From: Luminiphilus sp.
GTDB lineage: Bacteria > Pseudomonadota > Gammaproteobacteria > Pseudomonadales > Halieaceae
Assembly (NCBI GenBank): GCA_012270045.1
Contig: JAAXJC010000222.1
Location: forward strand, 1 to 35,975
Length of the DNA stretch: 35,975 nucleotides
Direction of reading: 5' to 3'
The stretch's first letter is position 1; every line of letters begins with the position of its first letter. The notes beneath the pieces were generated by a model, which made no database searches, was not told the DNA's origin, and was given only the letters and a program-made list of their open reading frames with translations. Shown piece after piece: positions 22,853 to 31,662 of the stretch. The translations under genes and the position numbers were made by a program.

Positions 22853-23100
22853 CACTCGCTCCTTGGTTTTTCAGCTTTCCGCCAATCGGGGTGATCCGCG
22901 TCCAGGATCGACTCCAATGACACAATTCGGTGACTGAGCTTGTCCACGGTGGCCAGCATCTCATCCAGAGACTGCCTGTCGTCGTCACTCAGACTACGGC
23001 TTGACCGATTCAGACTCCGGTAGTGCATCACTATCCAGATCGGTGCCACGATCACCATAAACAGCACCATCGGTACAAACATCATTTCAAACGGATCCAT
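22852..23100 (-). CDS. pspB: Phage shock protein B
   Basis: This 82-aa protein has one N-terminal membrane helix (FVPMVLFMVIVAPIWIVMHY, about 7–27), a short polar link and a coiled-coil tail (DRQSLDEMLATVDKLSHRIVSLESIL) ending in HPDWR, the normal PspB layout. With PspC it signals envelope stress. I start at ATG 23100, which has GGGAG upstream; the open frame reaches 7 codons further without a good site. Confidence 0.93.
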   Translation of the reverse strand: MDPFEMMFVPMVLFMVIVAPIWIVMHYRSLNRSSRSLSDDDRQSLDEMLATVDKLSHRIVSLESILDADHPDWRKAEKPRSE

Positions 23101-23174
23101 GCTGTGGCTCCCTGCCCCCAATGCATAATCTATCTAGTGTAAACAGCCTTCCCTGGCCTTTCATCCCTGGCCGC

Positions 23175-23870
23175 TCAGGCCTCTTCCTTTTTCACAACAT
23201 CTTCGGCCTGCTCGGCCTGCATGGACTGTTTCAGAGCTTCCAGCTCCTCATTCAGTGAATCGTCCTCCCGCAGGGCATCAATCTCCGCCGCGAGACCACC
23301 TTCACGCCCCAGATCCATGGCTTCCAGTTCGCCTTCGAGGTTGTCCATCCGACGCTCGAACTTGTCGAATTTGTTGAAAGCCTCATCCAGCTCACTGCGA
23401 TGCACCTGGCGCTTGACTGCCATGCGCGAGTGCACCGTCTGGGAACGCATCAGCATGGCTTTCTGCTTGGCCTTGGCGTCCGACAGCTTCTGCTGCAGCT
23501 GCGCAATCTCGTCATTCAATTGACCGATATGCTCGTCGGTGGCGGCCAATTCCGTGCTGACCACTTCCAACTCCTGCTCGATCACCCGCTTTTCCTGCAG
23601 TGCCGCCCGGGCGAGATCCTCTCGTCCCTTGCTGATCGCAAGCTTGGCCTTCTCCTCCCAGCTGTTGACCTCCTGGGAGACCTGGGCCCGCTTGCGCTCT
23701 GCCGTCTTGCGGTCGGCCAGTACCCGGGCCGAAGAGCTGCGGACTTCAACCAGGGTGTCTTCCATCTCCTGGATGATGAGTCGGATCATCTTCTCGGGAT
23801 CTTCTGCACTGTCCAGCAGCGCATTGATATTCGAGTTAACGATGTCCGACATTCTTGAAAAGATACCCAT
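23175..23870 (-). CDS. pspA: Phage shock protein A
   Basis: This 231-aa protein is almost fully coiled coil after an amphipathic N-terminal helix (MGIFSRMSDIVNSNINALLD) that binds stressed membranes. The helices run from about 25 to 215 with ALLDSAEDPEKMIRLIIQEMEDTLVEVR as the family mark. PspA forms ESCRT-III-like oligomers that mend the inner membrane, and it holds PspF inactive in unstressed cells. ATG 23870 has AGGAGA upstream; the longer frame begins in the previous gene. It follows the 61-aa protein gene by 16 nt and precedes pspB by 74 nt. Confidence 0.95.
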   Translation of the reverse strand: MGIFSRMSDIVNSNINALLDSAEDPEKMIRLIIQEMEDTLVEVRSSSARVLADRKTAERKRAQVSQEVNSWEEKAKLAISKGREDLARAALQEKRVIEQELEVVSTELAATDEHIGQLNDEIAQLQQKLSDAKAKQKAMLMRSQTVHSRMAVKRQVHRSELDEAFNKFDKFERRMDNLEGELEAMDLGREGGLAAEIDALREDDSLNEELEALKQSMQAEQAEDVVKKEEA

Positions 23871-23886
23871 GATAGTTCTCCTGTGT

Positions 23887-24072
23887 TTAGCTTGCGGCGC
23901 CGGCGTGGCCGGAGTCTTCAATGACCCGCCCAAGCCAGTAAGCCAACTCAACACCTGCTGCGATGACCGCGAATGTAGCCGCGGCCGCGAAGCCGCCAGC
24001 CAATGCGCCTACCGCGCTGCAGATGAAGATGATTGCCGTGTAAACCGCGAAACGTTCGTCGATAGCGTCCAT
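23887..24072 (-). CDS. Unknown 61-aa membrane protein, first gene of the psp operon
   Basis: This 61-aa protein has a short acidic start (MDAIDERF), then about 43 residues of mostly hydrophobic sequence that can form two membrane helices joined by a Gly-rich turn (GALAGGF), and a short polar tail. AGGAAG lies 4–9 nt before the ATG. It lies between the sigma-54 promoter at 24157–24172 and pspA, 16 nt before pspA, so it must be induced with the phage-shock response. It matches none of PspB, PspC, PspD or PspG as I know them. A membrane-stress role is inferred from position only. Confidence 0.75.
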   Translation of the reverse strand: MDAIDERFAVYTAIIFICSAVGALAGGFAAAATFAVIAAGVELAYWLGRVIEDSGHAGAAS

Positions 24073-24156
24073 GTCTTCCTAATCCTTCCTGTTCAAGTTG
24101 GTTGGGCTTCCTGCCCTTCGAGGAACCGGCCACTCCGGCGCCTGCACTGGGTTTAT

Positions 24157-24172
24157 AGCGAGCCGCGTGCCA
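24157..24172 (-). promoter_or_regulatory. Sigma-54 promoter of the psp operon
   Basis: On the minus strand the sequence reads TGGCAC, five bases, TCGCT. The -24 half is perfect and the -12 half differs from TTGCT by one base; spacing is exact. It points to the 61-aa gene and pspA, and the divergent gene is PspF, the sigma-54 activator. Transcription should start near 24145. The AT-rich DNA from 24173 to 24304 is the expected place for PspF binding and bending by IHF, but I cannot fix a site. Confidence 0.85.
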
Positions 24173-24304
24173 GAAAAATAAAGTTCAGTATTTTCAATGA
24201 TTTATGCAAAATGAGATAGCTGCAACGCAGTTCGCGATGGTATTTTTAGGCCTTTTAAACTCATAGTATAGGTTTATTTACCCTTTTTAGAGTATATTTC
24301 CCCC

Positions 24305-25351
24305 ATGGATGGCAATGCACAGAACATGATCGGCCAATCGGCGGCCCTGATGGCCGCCCTGGACCATCTATCCACCCTCGCGGGTATCGACCGACCGGTT
24401 TTAATCCTGGGGGAGCGGGGTACCGGCAAGGAATTGGCGGCAGAACGTCTGCATTTCCTGTCCACACGCTGGTCTGAAATCTTCGTAAAAATAAACTGTG
24501 GCGCCATTACCGAGACCCTGCTGGAGAGTGAGCTGTTTGGACACGAGGCAGGAGCCTTCACCGGCGCGACCAAACAGCATATCGGGCGATTTGAACGGGC
24601 GGACGGCGGCACGCTGTTCCTCGACGAACTGGGCACCATGTCCCTGCGCCTGCAGGAAAAACTGCTGCGCTTGATCGAATACGGTGAATTCGAGCGGGTT
24701 GGGGGCGCCAAAACCATCAAGGTTGATGTGCGGGTCGTGGCGGCCACCAACGCCAATCTGCCCAAAATGGCTGACGCCGGGGACTTTCGCTGGGATTTGC
24801 TGGATCGCCTGACCTTCGATGTGGTGCGCCTGCCCCCGCTCAGGGACAGGCAGGATGACGTTATGGAGCTGGCGAACCACTTTGCGGTGAAGATGGTCGC
24901 CGAACTGGGCTGGGAGGTATTCACAGGGTTCGGTGAGGAGGCTGCAGCGGCGCTGTCCCAGCACCATTGGCCGGGCAACATCCGTGAGCTGAAAAACGTG
25001 GTGGAGCGCTCGGTATATCGCTGGGGTGAGCAGGACGAACCGGTGGCCGAGGTCGTCATCAACCCCTTTAGTGGTTTCGGTGATGAAGAACTGCCCGATG
25101 ATGACATGCCCGGGGATGCCGGAAACGAGACAGTGACTGACACTGAAGCTGACTCAGGGAGCGACGAGCCCGTGTGGCCGGTGGCGCTTCGCCAGTTACT
25201 CGATGACACCGAACTCGAATGGGTGGTCGCCGCGCTTGAAGAGGCCCATCACAGCCAAAAAGCCGCGGCGGAACTGCTGGGCCTGAGCTACGACCAGATG
25301 CGCAGTGTCATGCGCAAACACAATCTGCGTACCCGATCCGCCCGGGGCTAA
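24305..25351 (+). CDS. pspF: PspF, sigma-54-dependent activator of the phage-shock operon
   Basis: This 348-aa protein has a AAA+ domain from the start, with Walker A GERGTGKE (about 38–45), the sigma-54 contact loop ELFGHEAGAFTGA (about 76–88), Walker B GGTLFLDE (about 101–108) and the arginine-finger region FRWDLLDRLTFDVVRLPPLRDR. A Fis-type helix-turn-helix closes the protein (SQKAAAELLGLSYDQMRSVMRKHNL). There is no N-terminal receiver domain, as expected, since PspA does the control. The linker between the two parts is acidic and longer than in E. coli PspF (325 aa), rich in Asp and Glu at about 258–295. ATG 24305 has no clear ribosome site; ATG 24326 is an alternative. Confidence 0.94.
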   Translation: MDGNAQNMIGQSAALMAALDHLSTLAGIDRPVLILGERGTGKELAAERLHFLSTRWSEIFVKINCGAITETLLESELFGHEAGAFTGATKQHIGRFERADGGTLFLDELGTMSLRLQEKLLRLIEYGEFERVGGAKTIKVDVRVVAATNANLPKMADAGDFRWDLLDRLTFDVVRLPPLRDRQDDVMELANHFAVKMVAELGWEVFTGFGEEAAAALSQHHWPGNIRELKNVVERSVYRWGEQDEPVAEVVINPFSGFGDEELPDDDMPGDAGNETVTDTEADSGSDEPVWPVALRQLLDDTELEWVVAALEEAHHSQKAAAELLGLSYDQMRSVMRKHNLRTRSARG

Positions 25352-25516
25352 CTCGGCGCTAATGCAAGGCACTGCACGCCGCCGGCTGCAGGGGCATGGG
25401 CTGGCGAAGCGTCCTCAGGATCCGGGGACGCCGTATAGCCCTCCCCACACGCGGACACCGTAAGCGAATAGAACTATGGCAGTATGCTTGGGTATCTGCG
25501 CCCCCGGGAGAATCCG

Positions 25517-26395
25517 ATGAAAATTGGCACCGTCAAAGAGCTATGGCGTTACCCCGTCAAGAGCATGGCTGGCAGTCGCGTTACACAGGCGACAGTCGAT
25601 GCTTACGGTATGGTGGGAGATCGCTGCTGGGGGCTGGTTGAGAGCGCCTCAGGCGACATTGCCTGGGGCAAACGCTTCCCCAAAGTTATGAATCTCGCCG
25701 CACGCTATGTCGACGAACCATCCGAGCACCGGTCCTACCACCGGGATGACATTCCAGACGTCGCCGTGACACTGCCCGATGGCAGGGTCGTTACCGGTGC
25801 TGAGGCCATCACCCGGGCTGTGAGTGACTATGTGGGCACGGGCTTGAGCCTCGAGCCCTTCGCCGCACCCGAGAATCGCGAATTCTATCGCTGGCAAACC
25901 CCTGCAGACGAGGCCACCATTCTCAAGATCCTGGGCATCGGTCCTGACGATCCCATACCCGATCTCAGTATTTACGACGAGAGTGTCCTGGCGCTGTTGT
26001 CAGAGCATTTCGCACCCCCCGGCACCCTGCATGACATGTACCCACTGCACGCCCTGAGCCAACAGGCGTTGGACTTCATGACCCGGCAAAGTGGCACCGT
26101 GTTCAGCAAGGAACGTTTCCGGCCATCGATACTGATTGATACAGACAGCGAAGCCGGATTACCCGAGTTTGACTGGGTCGGCAAAAAACTCCGTGTGGGT
26201 ACTGCTGTATTGGAGGTTGCCCAGAAAACCGTACGCTGCTCCATGCCCGCCCGGGAACAGGCGCCTTATCAACTGGCTCAGGACAGCGGCGTCGCCAAGG
26301 CCCTGAATCGGGAAACGGGTCGCTTTTTGGGTATCTACCTGAGCGTGCTGGAGCCCGGCTCCATAAAGGAGAACGACGCCCTGGTTCTGGCGTAA
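25517..26395 (+). CDS. MOSC-domain protein (YcbX-like)
   Basis: This 292-aa protein joins an N-terminal beta-barrel domain (KELWRYPVKSMAG at about 6–18, GMVGDRCWGLVE at about 32–43) to a MOSC domain (about 140–290). The MOSC part has SKERFRPSILIDT and the conserved Cys in KTVRCSMPARE. MOSC proteins handle molybdenum-cofactor sulfur or reduce N-hydroxylated compounds; YcbX and mARC do the latter with a Cys-bound cofactor. I chose ATG 25517, preceded by GGGAGA, over the upstream ATG at 25484. It is a single gene after pspF. Confidence 0.83.
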   Translation: MKIGTVKELWRYPVKSMAGSRVTQATVDAYGMVGDRCWGLVESASGDIAWGKRFPKVMNLAARYVDEPSEHRSYHRDDIPDVAVTLPDGRVVTGAEAITRAVSDYVGTGLSLEPFAAPENREFYRWQTPADEATILKILGIGPDDPIPDLSIYDESVLALLSEHFAPPGTLHDMYPLHALSQQALDFMTRQSGTVFSKERFRPSILIDTDSEAGLPEFDWVGKKLRVGTAVLEVAQKTVRCSMPAREQAPYQLAQDSGVAKALNRETGRFLGIYLSVLEPGSIKENDALVLA

Positions 26396-26575
26396 CGCCA
26401 CTACAGCCACCCCGCTGACCCACAGTCCGTCACACAGCTGGCAAGCTGGACAGCCCCGTCCTGCTGCGGGTCGTCTGTTGCAGCCCGGACACCCCCAAGG
26501 CGGCCGGTTTTTGTGTTGTAATTTCCCGGGCGTGCTGAGGCCAGCGCCACTCACCAACTGTAGAGGATTCACCCC

Positions 26576-28039
26576 GTGCTACCTGAACTCAACAACAGCC
26601 GCCTGCTGCACACCCAGGCTTACATCAACGGTGAGTGGGTGGACGCCGATTCGGGCGCCCTGCTCCCCGTCAGCAACCCGGCCACCGGTGACATCATCAC
26701 CGAGGTGGCCAAGGTGGGCACCGAAGAAACGCGACGGGCCATTGAGGCCGCCGAACAGGCCATGATCCAGTGGCGGGCGACGCCGGCCAAGCAGCGCGCT
26801 CAGATCATGCGGCGCTGGTTCGATCTGATCATGGCGAATCAGGAAGACCTGGCCCGGATCATGACCATTGAGCAGGGCAAGACCCTGGCCGAATCGAGGG
26901 GCGAGGTGGCCTACGGAGCCTCCTATATTGAGTGGTTTGCCGAACAGGCCAAGCGGGTCGACGGCGATGTCATCCCGGCGCCCAGCCCCGACAAGCGAAT
27001 CGTGTGTATCAAACAACCCGTGGGCGTCTGTGCCTCGATCACCCCCTGGAATTTCCCCAACGCCATGATCACCCGCAAGGCGGCGCCGGCCCTGGCCGCT
27101 GGCTGCACCATTGTGATCAAACCTGCCAGCGAAACCCCGTTATCCGCGTTGGCCCTGGCGGAGCTCGCCGATCAGGCCGGCATACCACCCGGGGTCCTCA
27201 ACGTGGTGGCTGGCAGTTCCTCGGAAATCGGTGCCGAGCTGACGGGCAACCCCGTTGTGCGCAAGCTGTCGTTCACCGGCTCCACACCCATCGGGAAAAT
27301 GCTGGAAGCCCAGTGCGTACCTACCCTGAAAAAAACCTCCATGGAGCTGGGCGGCAACGCGCCGTTCATCGTGTTCGATGACGCGGATATCGACAGCGCT
27401 GTGCAGGGCGCCCTGATATCTAAGTATCGCAACAGCGGGCAGACCTGCGTCTGCTCTAATCGCCTGTTCGTGCAGGAGTCAATTGCCGAGGAATTCACCG
27501 CACGCCTGGTGGCGGCCACCCGGGAACTGAAACTGGGTGACGGTCTGGCCGACGACACCCAACTGGGCCCTCTGGTCAACGCGAAAGCGGTGGTCGACGT
27601 GCACGAACTGGTGCAGGGATCCATTGCCGCGGGCGCCAACCTGGCACTGGGCGGTGCGCCCAGCGATCTGGGGCCCTGCTTCTATCAACCCACCATCCTC
27701 ACCGGGGTGACACCGGATATGCCGGTGTTCCGCAATGAAATCTTCGGACCCGTTGCGCCCATCATCACCTTCACCAGCGAGGCGGAGGTTATCCAGCTGG
27801 CCAACGACACGGAATTCGGTCTCGCCAGTTACTTCTACACCCGGGATATTGGCCGGGTCTGGCGGGTCGCCGAAGCACTGGAATACGGCATCGTAGGTAT
27901 CAACGAGGGCATCATCTCCAACGAGATGGCGCCTTTCGGCGGCGTCAAGGAGTCCGGATCGGGGCGCGAGGGCTCCAAATACGGCATCGACGATTACCTG
28001 GAGATCAAATACATCCTCATGGGCGGCCTGAGCGAGTGA
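26576..28039 (+). CDS. gabD: NAD(P)-dependent succinate-semialdehyde dehydrogenase
   Basis: This 487-aa enzyme is a full-length aldehyde dehydrogenase. The cofactor-binding stretch PVGVCASITPWNFPNAMITRK lies at about 147–167, the general-base Glu in SMELGGNAPF near 257, and the catalytic Cys in NSGQTCVCSNR near 290, with ITF...NDTEFGLASYFYT near 400. GQTCVC and the GabD-like start (LLHTQAYINGEWVDADSG) favour succinate or glutarate semialdehyde. GTG 26576 has GAGGA upstream. A class III aminotransferase lies 2.3 kb downstream on the other strand; the two could act in GABA or polyamine breakdown, but they are not one operon. Confidence 0.9.
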   Translation: MLPELNNSRLLHTQAYINGEWVDADSGALLPVSNPATGDIITEVAKVGTEETRRAIEAAEQAMIQWRATPAKQRAQIMRRWFDLIMANQEDLARIMTIEQGKTLAESRGEVAYGASYIEWFAEQAKRVDGDVIPAPSPDKRIVCIKQPVGVCASITPWNFPNAMITRKAAPALAAGCTIVIKPASETPLSALALAELADQAGIPPGVLNVVAGSSSEIGAELTGNPVVRKLSFTGSTPIGKMLEAQCVPTLKKTSMELGGNAPFIVFDDADIDSAVQGALISKYRNSGQTCVCSNRLFVQESIAEEFTARLVAATRELKLGDGLADDTQLGPLVNAKAVVDVHELVQGSIAAGANLALGGAPSDLGPCFYQPTILTGVTPDMPVFRNEIFGPVAPIITFTSEAEVIQLANDTEFGLASYFYTRDIGRVWRVAEALEYGIVGINEGIISNEMAPFGGVKESGSGREGSKYGIDDYLEIKYILMGGLSE

Positions 28040-28082
28040 CTTTGTTACCGGGGATGAGAACGGCTGCATTCGGGAATAGCCA

Positions 28083-29339
28083 TTGAACTTGCCATCCAAC
28101 GCCGCGGCAGCCCCGGCCGGGGATAGCCGGTACGAGCGGCTGTCGGAGGCGTTTTTCGCCTGCCGGCGACAGTCCCTGACTCTCTGCGCCGGCCTGTCGG
28201 CGGAAGATCACATGGTTCAGGGAGCGGCCTTTGCCAGCCCACCCAAATGGCACCTGGCCCATACCACATGGTTTTTCAGCACCTTTTTGCTGGCACCACG
28301 GGCTCTCAGCCCAGAGGTCCCTGACAGCTGGCACACCCTATTCAATTCCTACTACAACGGCATCGGCACACCCCATGCCCGGGCGGAACGGGGCATCCTC
28401 AGCCGCCCACCCCTGGACGATGTAATCACCTGGCGGACCCAGGTGGATCACCAGATACAGGCTCTGCTTGACCAGGGCGCCTTCACGGATAGCGAGCTTG
28501 GGCTGCTGGAATTAGGCATCCAGCACGAGATGCAGCACCAGGAACTGATACTCACCGACCTGCTCTACAGCTTCTCCCGAAACCCGTCCCATCCGGTGTT
28601 CGATCCTGACCCCGTTGCCCCACGACCGCCGGCACCACCCCTGAGCTGGCATGAGTTTGATGGCGGCCTGATTGAGGTGGGTGCCCCGGCAGAGGGATTT
28701 TCCTTCGACAACGAGCACCCCCGCCATCGCCAGTTCCTGGAGCCCTTCGCGCTCGCAGGTCGCCTGGTAACCAACCGTGAGTATCAGGCATTCATGGCCG
28801 ATGGCGGCTACCAGGATCCCCAATGGTGGCTGTCAGAAGCCTGGGACACCCTGCGCAGTGAGGACTGGCAACGGCCCCTGCACTGGCAGGATGACAACCA
28901 TGTTTTCAGCTTGCAGGGCATCCAACGCATCGATGGCAATGCCCCGGTGAGCCACCTGTCGGGCTACGAGGCCGACGCCTTTGCCCGCTGGTCGGGCTGT
29001 CGGTTGCCGACAGAATTCGAGTGGGAGCACGCGGCCCAACGACTGGAAGTTGGCACTGAACCCGCGGGTCTGTCCCCTCGCGGATCGGCCTCTGGCTGGT
29101 TCGGCGATGTTTGGCAGTGGACCCAATCCGCCTATGCGCCCTATCCCGGATTCAAACCCGATCCCGGCGCGGTGGGCGAGTACAACGGTAAGTTCATGAG
29201 CAGCCAGTGGGTGCTGCGCGGTGGGTCTTTTGCCACACCCCGGGCGCAGCAGCGCATCAGTTACAGGAATTTCTTCTACCCACGGGATCGGTGGCAGTTC
29301 ACCGGCCTGCGACTCGCCAAAACCCTTGTCCCCGCGTGA
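28083..29339 (+). CDS. egtB: EgtB, hercynine sulfoxide synthase (ergothioneine biosynthesis)
   Basis: This 418-aa iron enzyme joins the sulfur of Cys or gamma-Glu-Cys to hercynine. An N-terminal DinB-like domain (about 17–155) gives three iron-binding His: one in PPKWHLAHTTWFF (57–63) and two in QHEMQHQELI (about 147–156). A C-terminal FGE/sulfatase-modifying domain (about 190–415) follows, with FALAGRLVTNREY, GCRLPTEFEWEHAA, WFGDVWQWTQSAY and WVLRGGSFATP. A TAG stop lies two codons before the TTG at 28083, so TTG is the first possible start; no ATG occurs before residue 44. It overlaps egtD by 4 nt. No egtA or egtC is near, so Cys may be used directly. Confidence 0.92.
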   Translation: MNLPSNAAAAPAGDSRYERLSEAFFACRRQSLTLCAGLSAEDHMVQGAAFASPPKWHLAHTTWFFSTFLLAPRALSPEVPDSWHTLFNSYYNGIGTPHARAERGILSRPPLDDVITWRTQVDHQIQALLDQGAFTDSELGLLELGIQHEMQHQELILTDLLYSFSRNPSHPVFDPDPVAPRPPAPPLSWHEFDGGLIEVGAPAEGFSFDNEHPRHRQFLEPFALAGRLVTNREYQAFMADGGYQDPQWWLSEAWDTLRSEDWQRPLHWQDDNHVFSLQGIQRIDGNAPVSHLSGYEADAFARWSGCRLPTEFEWEHAAQRLEVGTEPAGLSPRGSASGWFGDVWQWTQSAYAPYPGFKPDPGAVGEYNGKFMSSQWVLRGGSFATPRAQQRISYRNFFYPRDRWQFTGLRLAKTLVPA

Positions 29340-30319
29340 ACAAAAGCCCTGACAACCACATCAGACCGCCTAATCTGGTGTTTATCGACACCTCCAGGCC
29401 CGCCGTTGACGAAACCCGGGAAGTACAGGCATCCCTGGGCGATCAACGACCCAGCCTGTCCCCCAAGTTTTTTTATGACTCCCGGGGCTCGGAACTGTTT
29501 GAAGCCATTACCGAGCTACCCGAGTACTACCTGACCCGGGCCGAGGCCCAGATCTTTGAGCAACAGCTTGAGGACATCATTACAACCCTGGGTCCGGTGG
29601 ATGTGGTTATTGAGCCCGGGGGCGGCAGCTGCAGCAAGGTCCGGGTGCTCCTGAACCCCATGCAACCCCGTGCCTTTGTTGCCATCGACATCGCCGGGGA
29701 CTTCCTGCAGCAGGCGGCATCGGAGGTCGCCCGTGACTGGCCGGAACTGGAGGTAACCGCGATCGCGGCAGACTTCACCCGCAGCTGGGATTTTACCGAC
29801 GCCCTGCCCGCCGGGCGGCGGCTGGTGTTTTACCCGGGCTCCACCCTGGGGAATTTTGATCCCGAGGCGCAGGCCAGCTTCCTGGGGCAGCTTGCGTCCG
29901 TGGCGGGGTCAGACGGCGGCATCCTGCTCGGCGTCGACCTCCACAAGGACAGCAGCGTGCTGCACGCCGCCTACAACGACGCGTCCGGTCTGACCGCGGC
30001 CTTCAACCGCAATATGCTCAATGTGGTAAACGCCAGAACCGGCGCCGACTTCAGACCGGACGAGTGGCAGCACGAAGCCCGCTACAACCCGACCCGACGC
30101 CGGATTGAAATGGATCTGATTGCCAGCACCCGGCAAGCGGTAACCGTTGGGGGACGCGAGTTTATCTTCGAGTCGGGGGACGCCATTCGCACCGAGCACT
30201 CCTGCAAGTTCACGCTCGACGACCTGCAGCAGTTGGCCGCATCGGCACAGATGGCGTTAAGCCATCACTGGCTGGATTCAAGGGGCCTGTTTTGCCTGGC
30301 CCTGCTGGAACCGGCCTAG
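29336..30319 (+). CDS. egtD: EgtD, histidine N-alpha-trimethyltransferase
   Basis: This 327-aa enzyme methylates histidine three times with S-adenosylmethionine to make hercynine, the EgtB substrate. Family marks are LSPKFFYDSRGSELFEAITELPEYYLTRAE at about 42–71, the SAM-binding IEPGGGSCSKVRVLL at about 94–108, VAIDIAGDFLQQAA, VFYPGSTLGNFDPEA near 165–180, and ILLGVDLHKD near 200. GTG 29336 overlaps the egtB stop (GTGA); the open frame goes further back only through egtB sequence. Its last 4 nt overlap the end of the convergent aminotransferase gene. Confidence 0.93.
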   Translation: MNKSPDNHIRPPNLVFIDTSRPAVDETREVQASLGDQRPSLSPKFFYDSRGSELFEAITELPEYYLTRAEAQIFEQQLEDIITTLGPVDVVIEPGGGSCSKVRVLLNPMQPRAFVAIDIAGDFLQQAASEVARDWPELEVTAIAADFTRSWDFTDALPAGRRLVFYPGSTLGNFDPEAQASFLGQLASVAGSDGGILLGVDLHKDSSVLHAAYNDASGLTAAFNRNMLNVVNARTGADFRPDEWQHEARYNPTRRRIEMDLIASTRQAVTVGGREFIFESGDAIRTEHSCKFTLDDLQQLAASAQMALSHHWLDSRGLFCLALLEPA

Positions 30320-31662
30320 GCGGCCAGCCCCTCCGCAGTGACAAAATCAAGGGTGCTGTCCAGGGCCCGGCCCAGCTTGTCCATGATCTCGTCAACATGG
30401 GCCTCCTGGATGATCAGGGGCGGGCACATCGCAATGCGGTTGCCACCCAGGGGACGGATAATCAGCCCATTATTTTCCGCCGCCTTGGCGCAATACTGAC
30501 CGACCTTCATGCCCTCAAAGGGTTGCTTGGTGGCCTTGTCAGCCACCAGTTCCAACGCACCCAGCAGTCCGATGGTCGATACCTCTCCCACCAGTGGATG
30601 ATCGGAAAACTTCGCCAGACCCTGGGCCATATAGGCACCGATGGTGGCGGCATGGTCGAACAGTCCATCCCGAACATAGATATCCAGCACCTTACTGGCG
30701 ACTGCACACCCCAGGGGATGGCCGCTGTAGGTGTAGCCGTGCCCAAAGACCCCCATTTCCGCCGCGGGTCCGGCAATGGCATCGGCAATATCACCGCTGA
30801 CCACAGCCGCCGACAGGGGCACATAGGCCGAGGTCAGCGCCTTGGCACAGGCCATCATTTTTGGCTTCATGTTGAGTTTTTCAGCACCAAAAGCGGTACC
30901 GAGACGTCCGAAGCCACAGATGACCTCGTCGTCCCAGAGCAAAATACCGTACTTGTCCAGAACCGCCTGCACCGCTTCAAAATAACCTGCGGGGGGAACG
31001 ATGACGCCACCGGCACCGTTGACCGGTTCGGCGATCATCGCCGCGATCGTCTCGGGACCCTCGGCCAGAATCAATTGCTCCAGTTCTGCGGCGCGACGGG
31101 CAACAAAATCTGCTTCACTCTCCCCGGCCTCGGCACAGCGATAATAGTGTGGCGCACCCGTGCGCAGGATACCCAGGGCCTCAAAGGGCAACTGGAAGTG
31201 GGCATGGTTTGGGGGCAAACCGGTGAGGGCAGCGGACGCCAGACTGACACCGTGATAGCCCTTTTCCCGGGCAATGATTTTGACCCGCTCGGGCTGCCCG
31301 GTGGCCACCGCGTGATAGCGAACAAGCTTCACCAAAGTGTCATTGGCATCGGAACCCGAGGATCCCAGGAAGACCCGGGCATCCTCGATGGGCGACATCG
31401 CCGCCAGTTTGTCCGCCAGTTCAATGGCCGAGGGGTGGGTCTTGCCGCTGAACATGTGGCTGAAGCTCAGTTGCTCCATCTGGCGACGGGCCGTCTCAAT
31501 GATTTCCTGGTTGCCGTAACCCAGGGATGTGCACCACAAACCCGACATACCCTCCAGGTACTGCTTGCCGGTATCGTCGTAGATATAAGGCCCTTCACCC
31601 CTGGACACGATCATGACCTCGGTCGCTTCGGGATTGGTGGTGGGATAAATCATCGCGGTCAT
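30316..31662 (-). CDS. Class III PLP-dependent aminotransferase (omega-amino acid or polyamine type)
   Basis: This 448-aa enzyme has the class III marks: LEGMSGLWCTSLGYGNQEI at about 37–55, VFLGSSGSDANDTLVKL near 95–112, the PLP-binding Asp in GILLWDDEVICGFGRLGTAFG near 245, and the Schiff-base Lys in ACAKALTSAYVPLSA near 277, then GHGYTYSGHPLGCAVA. Such proteins use putrescine, beta-alanine, GABA or taurine with pyruvate or 2-oxoglutarate; LWCTSLGYG and the Trp-rich start favour the pyruvate-linked diamine or omega-amino group. I prefer ATG 31662 (GAGGGG upstream) to ATG 31695. The semialdehyde product would suit the dehydrogenase at 26576. Confidence 0.87.
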   Translation of the reverse strand: MTAMIYPTTNPEATEVMIVSRGEGPYIYDDTGKQYLEGMSGLWCTSLGYGNQEIIETARRQMEQLSFSHMFSGKTHPSAIELADKLAAMSPIEDARVFLGSSGSDANDTLVKLVRYHAVATGQPERVKIIAREKGYHGVSLASAALTGLPPNHAHFQLPFEALGILRTGAPHYYRCAEAGESEADFVARRAAELEQLILAEGPETIAAMIAEPVNGAGGVIVPPAGYFEAVQAVLDKYGILLWDDEVICGFGRLGTAFGAEKLNMKPKMMACAKALTSAYVPLSAAVVSGDIADAIAGPAAEMGVFGHGYTYSGHPLGCAVASKVLDIYVRDGLFDHAATIGAYMAQGLAKFSDHPLVGEVSTIGLLGALELVADKATKQPFEGMKVGQYCAKAAENNGLIIRPLGGNRIAMCPPLIIQEAHVDEIMDKLGRALDSTLDFVTAEGLAA

